Below are positions 12,501-21,500 of a stretch of DNA of 64,000 nt, in pieces. Below the pieces are notes generated by a model. The model saw nothing but the letters and a program-made list of their open reading frames with translations, made no database searches and was not told the origin of the DNA. Both the position numbers and the translations under genes were made by a program. Every line of letters begins with the position of its first letter. Positions within the stretch are counted from its first letter, which is position 1. This DNA is from Elusimicrobia bacterium GWC2_64_44 (lineage in GTDB: Bacteria > Elusimicrobiota > Elusimicrobia > Elusimicrobiales > UBA9959), in contig MGUG01000007.1 in assembly GCA_001799845.1 (NCBI GenBank), positions 1 to 64,000 on the forward strand, given 5' to 3'.

Positions 12501-15500
12501 TAGCGTCCCGGACGGGTCCATAGTGGTGAACAACACATATTACAGCACGGCCACGCTGCTGGGCGCCATCAGCGGCGTCGGGGTGGAAAGCAAGCTGATC
12601 AGCTTCACTTACGACGGCGCCCTGCTGGGACAGAACGCCACAGACATAAACGGCAAGGCCGTGCGCACCTTCATCCCGACCTCCACCGGCACCTTCCGGC
12701 TGGACGCCGTCTTCTCGGGCGACACGGCCTTCTACGCAGCGTCCGCCTCCGCCACCATCACGGTCACGCGCCGCACCTCGTCCATAACCCTGCAGCAGCC
12801 CGTCAACACGGAGGTGGGGGCCGTCTTCCTGGCCACCGCCACGCTGAAGGACTATACCAACGCGCTGGTGGCCGGCAGGACCATAGACTTCATGTTCAAC
12901 GGCACGCCCAAGACCGCGGTGACTAACGCCCTGGGCGTGGCCACTGTCACCTACAACGGCCCTACCCCCGGCGGCACCACCTACCCGCTCACTATCTCCT
13001 TCGCCGGAGACACGGTCTACACCTCCACCAACAACGCCGGCATAGCCAACGTGGCCAAGCGCGTCACGCAGATCTCGGTGGACAACGGCAGCGTTTCCGC
13101 GCTGGAAGTCTTCAACGCCACCGCCACCCTGAGATGGAACGGTACCCCGGTAGCCGGGAAGATACTTTATTTCAACTACAAGGGCAGCGGCAATCTGCCC
13201 GCACCCGCCACCGACGTCAACGGGCAGACGTTCCTGCAGTTCAGCGCGGGCGCCTCGTCCGGGCCCTGGCGGCTCGACGGCGCTTTCACGGACGGGGCCG
13301 ACCCCGACTACACCACCATCTCCGGCAGCGGCACCATCACGGTGCTGCGCCGCTCCTGCGTGGTGGCCCCGAGCAATATCTCCATGTCGGTCTACGACGC
13401 CTTTACGGCCAGCGCCACCTTCCGCGATGCGGCCAACCTGTCCACCCCCGCGGGCAAGGTAGCCAAGCTCTCCTTCAACTGGATGGTCGCGGGCTCCACC
13501 TTTACCACCGGCGCCTCCGACGCCAGCGGCCTGGTGACGGTTTCCACCGGGGCCCCGTCCTCTTCCGGCACCTATAAGGTAGAGGGCTTCTTCCTGGGCG
13601 ACGCCACCTACGCGCCCAGCCTGGCCTCCACCGCCACCGTCACCGTCACGCGCCGGCCTACCTCGCTGTCCGTCGCCGACGCCGCCGCTTACATAGACAG
13701 GGTCTTCACCGCCACCGCCACCCTGGCCAACAACGGGACCCAGCTTAACAACAAGTACGTGCTCTTCACTTTCGAGGGCCGCAACTTCAACGCCAAAACC
13801 GGCGCGGCCGGGGCCGGCATAGCCGTGGCCACCTTCACGGTCACCATCTCTACCGGACTCAACCGGGTGGACGCGGTCTTCAACGGTGACGCCTCGTACG
13901 AGCCCAGCGCCCCGGCCAGCGCCACCGTCACCGCCGCGATGCGCCGCACCTACCTGGTGCCCGTCGCCGCTACGGCCGTGGCCAATAAGGTCTTCATCGC
14001 CACCGCCACGCTGCGCGACCAGTTCGGGACCGACGTGCCGGGCCAGCAGGTCTCCTTCGCTTTCAACGGCACCACCCTCTTCCCCGTCACCAGCGGCGTG
14101 GGCCTGGCCTCCACTACTTTCAGCGCGGACGTAGCCACCGGCCCCTACTCCATCCCGGCGGAATTCGCCGGCACTTACAAGCTGAACTACAGTTCGACCA
14201 CCCTGAACCTGGCCGTGCTGCGCCGCCCGACCACCGTGACCCCGCTCTCCAACGTAACGACCAGCGCGCTGGACGTTTTCTACGCCACGGCCACCCTCAG
14301 GGACCTGGATTCCTACGCCGTGCCGAACAAAGCCCTGCGCTTCGTTTTCCAGGGCAGCACCTTCATGGTCACCACCGACGCCTTCGGCACGTCCGTTTCC
14401 ACCTGGGCGGCGCCGGCCTCCTCCGGGACCTACAAGGTCTATTCCTACTTCGACGGCGACCCGCTGTACGGCACCAGCGCCAGCACCATCACCGTGACGG
14501 TGCAGCAGCGGCCTACCGCCATAGCCCTGAACCCCGTCTCCGCCGCCGCCCTGGACGTCTTCAGGACCACCGCGACCCTGACCGATCCGAGGAACGGGAC
14601 CCTGCAGCTGGCCGGGCGCCCCGTCACCTTCACTTTCAGCTGGGCCGGCACGCCCAGCACCGGCGCGGTGACCGACGCCGTGGGCCTGGCCACGGCCTCT
14701 TACCAGGCCACCCCCACGGCTGGTAATTACACGCTGACCGGCGCCTTCGCCGGCGACGCCACCTACGCCTCCACCTCCACCCTGGTGGCCCTGTCGGTGG
14801 CCAAGCGGAGCGCCTTCGTCAGGGGCGTGTTCGTCTCCACCCGGATCTTCGACGTCTTCACGGCCAGCGGCACCTTCTACGACAGCGTCAGCTCCGCGCC
14901 CGTCAACGCCCATCCCCTGAGCTTCTCGCTGCAGAACGTCGCCACGCATACCATCACTACGGCCGGCCTCGGCTCGGGCACCACCAACTTTACCGCCCCG
15001 GCTTCCTCCGGCACCTATTTCCTCAATATCTGGTCTCCGGGGGACGCCACCTATAACGCCACCACCGTCTACGCCAGCAGCGTCACGCTGTCGCGGCGCA
15101 ACAGCCGGCTTACCCTGGCAGGGCCGGCCAATGTGATCATTAACAGTTCCTTTACGCCCTCAGGCACCCTGTTCGACACGGTCAGCAACGCCACCGTGCC
15201 GGTTAAAACGCTTTCCTTCCTGTTCCAGGCCAGCACGCTGCCCGCCGTGACCAACGGCCTGGGCGTGGCGACCACCACCTACACCGCGTCGCTCTCTTCT
15301 GGCCCCTTCGCGCTGCAGGTCTCCTTCGCCGGCGACGCCAGCTACAACCCGAGCGTAGCCACCCGCACCGTGACGGCGCTGCGCTACCCGACCTGGCTGG
15401 CCGGCCCCGCCATCACCGTGACCATGAACGAGGTGCTGACGGCCACCGCCACCCTGTCCAACTATCTCGCGGCCCCCGTGCCCGGCAAACAGCTGATCTT

Positions 15501-18500
15501 CAACTTCGAGGCCCAGCCCTTCCTGGCCCTGACCGGCGGCTCCGGCATAGCCTATTCCACCTACTCGGCCGCGGTGGCCTCCGGCACCTACGCGCTGCAG
15601 GCCTCGTTCTCCGGCGACGCGCTGTACGACTCCACCACCACCGCGCTGTCGGTGCTGGTGAACAAGCGCGCTGCCCTGCTGACGCCGGACCCGGTCACGG
15701 TCAAGGCGCTGGACGTCTTCACCGCCACCGCTACGCTCTCCGACCTGAAACTGCCGGCCCAGAAGCTGGCTGGAGCCACGGTCCGCTTCAGCTTCTTCGT
15801 GGGGGGGAGCACAATCACCAACAGCGGCGTGACCAACGTCTCCGGAGTGGCCGTCTCCACCTTCGCCGCGCCGGCGTCCACCGGAACCTACCAATACCGC
15901 GTAGACTTCACCGGCAACGGCACCTTCTACCCCGCTTTCGCCTACGGCTCGGCCGCCGTCACCGCGCGCCCGGTCCTGCTGATGCAGGATAATTCCCAGG
16001 GCACCATAGACGAGCCCTTCCTGTCCACGGCCACGCTGGTGGACCAGGCCACCCTGGCCCCTATCGCCTCCAGGACGGTGCTCTTCACCTTCGGCTCCAG
16101 CTCCGCGGCCGCCACCGGCCCTAACGGCAAGGCCCTGGCCGGCTTCACCGCGCCCGCCTCGTCGGGAACCTTCCAGCTGAACTCCTCCTTCGCCGGCGAC
16201 GCCACCTACGATTCCGCCAATTCCACCGGCACGCTGACCGTGCTGCGGCGCCCGGTAACTCCGGCCGCGCCCGGCATCGCCGGCATAATCGACGAGGTCT
16301 TCACCTCCACGCTGACCCTCTCCGACGCGCTTAACGCCGATAAAGTCTCCGGCACCACCGTCGCGTTCGTCTTCTCCGGCGCAACGTTCATAGCGCCCAC
16401 CGACGGCGACGGCGTGGCCGTGGCCACCTTCTCCGCGCCCTCCTCCAGCGGCACCTTCTACGCTGCCCTGAACTTCGCCGGCAACGCCCGCTACCTGCCC
16501 AACAATACCACCGCGCAGCTGCTGGTGGACAGGCGCCCCGTGGGCCTGGCGCCCGAGTGGGTGCTCACCCGCGCCGGGGAGATCTTTACGGCCACCGCCA
16601 CGCTCACCGACACGCTGGCGCCCGGCCTGCCGCCCGCGGGCAAGCCCCTGCTCTTCGTCTTCCAGGGCCTCAGCTTCACGGCGCTGACCGGCCCAGGCGG
16701 CGTGGCCGTCTCCACCTTCATGGCCCCGGCGTCCAGCGGCACGCTGCGCCTGGACGTCTCCTTCGCCGGGGACGCGCGCTACCAGGCCTCCGCCTCCAGC
16801 GAGACGGTCTCGGTGCTGCGGCGCCTGTCGGCCATCACCATTGACCCGGCCGCTATCCTGGCGCTGGACGTGTTCACCGCCACCGCCACGCTGAGCGACA
16901 AGAACAACCCCGTGGTCTACGCCGCGGGCAGGACGCTCACCTTCACCTTCCGCGCGGAGGACTTCGCTTCCGTCACCGACCCGGGCGGCGTGGCGGTCTC
17001 CACCTTCGCCGGCCCCGCGTCCTCGGGCACTTACGTGGTGGAGGCGGCTTTCGCCGGCGACGCCATCTACGACGCCAGCTATTCCAGCCGCGCCGTCACG
17101 GTGCTCCAGCGCCCGGCCGCCCTCACCGCGGCCGACGGCTCGGTCTATCCCTTCGAGACCTACCTGGCCTCCGCGTCCATCCGCGACCTCGCCACCGGGG
17201 CCCCGCTGCAGGGGCGCCTGGTCTCCTACCTGCTCGACGGCGTGGCCGCCTCGGCGGATAGCAGCGCGCTCGGCGTGGCCACGGCCACCTACTCCCAGAC
17301 CCCCGCCGCCAACGGCGACTACGAGCTGGCGGCTGACTTCGCGGGCGACGCCACCTATGCGGCCGTAGCTGCCAGCGCCACGGTCTCCGTCATGCAGCGC
17401 CCCACCAGCATCGCTCCCTCGGACACTGGCACCATAGCCCTGGAAGTCTTCACCGCCAGCGCCACCCTCTACGACGTGCGGCTGGCCACCCCGGTGGCCG
17501 GCAAAGAGGTCGGCTTCACTTTCAACGGGGTCACCAGCACCGCGGCCACCGACGCCGCAGGCCTGGCCCTCGCCGACTTCTCCGCGCCGGTCTCCTCCGG
17601 CGTGTACTACTACGCCGCGGAATTCGCCGGCGATACGGTGTACGCCCTGGCCTCGGCCACGGGGGCCGTCACGGTGGGCACCCGCGAGACGCGCGTGGAA
17701 GTCAACGACGCCAACGCCAACGTGGGCGAGCCTTTCACCCTGACCGCCAGGCTGGTTGACCCCGCGCTGGAGGACCTGCCCGGCTATTACGTGCCAGGCG
17801 TCCCGGTGAAATTCGTCTTCAAGGACCGCAACGACGTCAAAAAGGCGGAAGGCTACGCCACCACCAACGCTGTAGGCGTCGCCACCATCACCTTCAGCGT
17901 GGCCCTCACTCCTGACGTCTATAACTATACCGCCTCTTTCGAGGGCAACTACACCTATACCGCCTCCAGCGCCGCCGCGCTGGTGAAGGTGGGCCTGCTG
18001 ACCTCGCTGGTCGCCTTCGACGACGAGACGATCTCGCTCGGAGAGTTCACGGCCAAGGCCAAGCTCACAGACTACCTGTCGCTGACCCTCGACGACAAGC
18101 CCATCCGCTTCAGGTTCATAGCGGCGGAGCAGGCCGGCGTCACCAACGCGGCCGGCCAGTCCGGCATCGCCTCGTCCACCTTCAGCGCGCCCGCCTCGTC
18201 CGGCACCTATTTCTACACGGCCCATTTCGACGGCGACTCCATCTACTCCGCCAGCAACGCCACCGGCACCCTGGTGGTGACGCTGCGGCCCTCCGTGGTC
18301 ATACCGATAACGGCCTTCACCTCGGCCCACACCTCCTTCACTGCCACGGCTACGCTGTACGACCCGGGCCTGCTCGCCGGAGTAAGCGGGCGCGATATAG
18401 ACTTCCTTTTCAACGGCGCCACCATAACGGCGAACACCGACGGGGGGGGCATGGCCTCCGCCACTTTCTTCGCGCCCTTCTCTTCGGGGACCGTCGGCTA

Positions 18501-21500
18501 CCAGGCCACTTTCCACGGCGACGACACCTATTCCCCGGATTCCAAGCCCGGCTCCGTAGTGATCACGCTGCGGCCGGTCACCATGCTGTCCTATAACGTC
18601 ACCGACCTGCTGGCGGCCAGCACGTTCACCGCGCGGGTGCAGCTGAAGGACGCCTTCAACCAGCCCGTGCAGGGCCTCAGCGTCGACCTCGACTTCGAGG
18701 GGGACTTCGGCAGCGTCGTCACCGACGCGCAGGGCGAGGCCAGGTTCGTCTTCACGGCGCCCGCCTCCAGCGGCACCTACAGCTACTACGCCACGTTCTA
18801 CGGCGACGACCGCTACGCGGCCGCCAACGGCACCGGCACCGCCACGGTGGGCCCGCGCCCGACCATCCTGTTCACCTCGGAGGTCTCCGCCAAGCTGGGC
18901 GCGCCGCTGCAGCTGGCCGCCCGCCTGGTGGACGTGAACTCCCAGGCCGGCATAGCCGGCAGCACCGTGAGCTTCTACTTCGAGGGCTCCACCCTGACCG
19001 CCTTCACCGACGCTTTCGGCGGCTCCTCGGTCACCTTCGCCGCCCCCGCCTCCACCGGCACCTCTTTCTACGGCGCCGAGTTCGAGGGCGACGGCGTCGC
19101 CTACACCGGCAGCTCCTCCTCCTCGCCGGTCACCATAGCGCTGAACCTGACCACGCTGGACGCCCGCTCCGGCCTGACGCTTAAGATCTACGAGCCGCTG
19201 CCCGCCGAGGCCACGATCAGGGACTCCATAGGCGTGCAGCTGCAGGGCCTGCCCGTGATCTTCACCTTCGAGGGCAGTTCCGTCACCAGCGCCAGCAACG
19301 AGGTAGGCAAGGCCACGGCCTCCTTCCCCACCAACCTGCTGGCCTCCACCGGTACCTATAATTATGAGGCGGCTTACGAAGGCGACACCAACTACGTGGC
19401 CTCCAGCGACACCGGCAACGTGGTGAACGTCATCCGCCGCGAGTCGCTGCTGCTGGTCATGAACGCGCAGGCCACGCCCTCCAAGAACGTCTCGGTGGAG
19501 GCCCGCTTCTACGACAACGTCAACGGCAGCGCGCTGGCCGGCCAGCCCGTCCCCGGCAAGCCCGTGGTCTTCGAGCTCAACTGCGGCACCTACACGCAGA
19601 CCACCGTCTCGTTCACCTCGGTCGCCGGCCTCTCCACCGCGGCCTTCGTGTCCCCGGCCTCCACCGGCACCTTCGTGCTGACGGCCCGCTTCGCCGACGG
19701 CGACCCGGTCTACCTGCCGTACATCTCCACCGCCGCGCTGACCGTCTTCGTGGACGACGGCACCGGCGCCATCCGCACCAAGCTGCTGCTGGACGCCGCG
19801 GCCGCCTATATAGGCGCGCCCTTCGTGGCTTCGGGCACGCTGACCGCCACCGACCTGCCCGTGCCCGGCAAGGCCATCCTGTTCGAGTTCTTCAACGGCG
19901 TGGCCACCTTCACGGCGGCCGGCTTCACCGACGGCGTCGGCCTGGCCACGGCCGCCTTCACCGCGCCGGCCTCCTCCGGCACCTACCAGCTCACCGCGTC
20001 CTTCGCCGGAGACCTGGACTATTCCGCCGCCGCCGGCACCAACACGCTGACCGCCCTGCGCTACCCGGACTCGCTGACCGCCAAAGACGTGGTGGCCTAC
20101 GCCGGCGACACCTTCCTGGCCAAGGCCGTGCTCCGCGACCAGCTGACCCTGGCCTTCATTTCCTCCAGGACCGTGGTCTTCGAGTTCTTCAACGGCGTGA
20201 CCACCGAGACGCTGTCGGCGCTGACCAGTTCCACCGGTTCGGCCGAGGTCGCCTTCGTCGCCCCGGCCCTGGCCGGCGACTACTTCTTCACCGCCAGCTT
20301 CGCCGGCGACGCCGAGTACGTGCCGGCGGAGGACACCGGCTCCATGCTCATCGCCTCCAAAGGCTTCAGCACCTTCCTGCGCGGCTACGACGTCATCATC
20401 GGCACCGGCGAGGTGTTCGCCGCGTCGGCCACCCTGATGACCGGGGCCGCCTACCCCGTGCAGGGCAAGCCGGTAACCTTCACCTTCCAGGCCCTCAACA
20501 TAGTCTCCACCACGAACGCCCTGGGCATGGCGCTCTCCACCTTCACGGCCCCGGCCTCCAGCGGCACCTACGTCTACATGGCCGTTTTCTCCGGCGACGC
20601 CGGCTACAACGCCACCGACGCCACCGGCACTATTTCCGTGGTGTTCAGGCAGCAGCCGGAGCCGCCGGCCTTCACGGCGGAGGTCACGTCCACCACCGTC
20701 ACGCTGGCGTGGACTCCGGTCACGGTCTCGTCCGCGGCGGTGGCCAGCTACATCATAGAGCAGTCCGTCTCCCTGCGCGGCGGCGTAACCGCCAGCACGG
20801 CCGTGGCGGCCAGTTCGGCGGCTACGCAGGGCTATTCCATCCCGGTCGACGAGAACCAGACCACCTTCATCAAGATCAAGACCAGGCTCGACGACAACCA
20901 GCAGAGCGCCGGCACCGAGACCTCGCTTATAGTCGAAGTTCCCAGCAAGGTCGAAGACCCGGAGCGCGTGCCCAACTATTACTACATGAGCCCCGAGAAG
21001 GCCAATGGCGCGGCAGCCTGGGTAAAGATCCCCGGCGTGGTGATGGACAAGATCTCGGCTTCGGCCCCGATAGACATCAGGGTGGAGGAGCAGGCCGCCG
21101 CCGGCTACGAGGTCGCCTACAATATCTCCGCCCACAACGCGCCCCCGGAGCTGTCCGCCAACCTGAAGACCAACGACAGGCGGGGCATCAAGATCACCCT
21201 CGCCTATCCCACCAGCGGCACCGGGACGTCGGCCATCAGCGGCCAGCGCGCGCTGTTCTGGTACAACGGCGTGGAATGGATCAAGATCGGCGGCGACCTG
21301 GACGTGGTCAACCGCGAGATCTCCACCTACTCCCGCGTGCTGGGCCAGTTCGCCGTCAGGGCGGCCCCGCTGGCGGCGTCGTTCAGCTTCACCAAGGTCT
21401 CGCCGCGCGTCTTCACCCCCGATGAGCCGGACACCAGCGTCAACCGCGCCCGGTTCTACTTCGAGAACCCGGAAGGGGCGGAAGTTACCATCCGCATCTT

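Noticed and set aside
6150-20650. CRISPR-like regular repetition
   Set aside because: The period is ~300 bp, repeats are degenerate and translate into Ig-like domains; there are no short identical repeats with unique spacers and no cas genes.
10300-21135. Very long open frames on the minus strand (10300-14949, 15160-21135) and shorter ones at 4147-5799 and 6097-8661
   Set aside because: They lie exactly opposite the giant Ig-repeat gene. Their residues are Gly/Ala/Arg/Val-rich without domains, as expected for antisense shadows of a GC-rich repetitive coding sequence with few stop codons.
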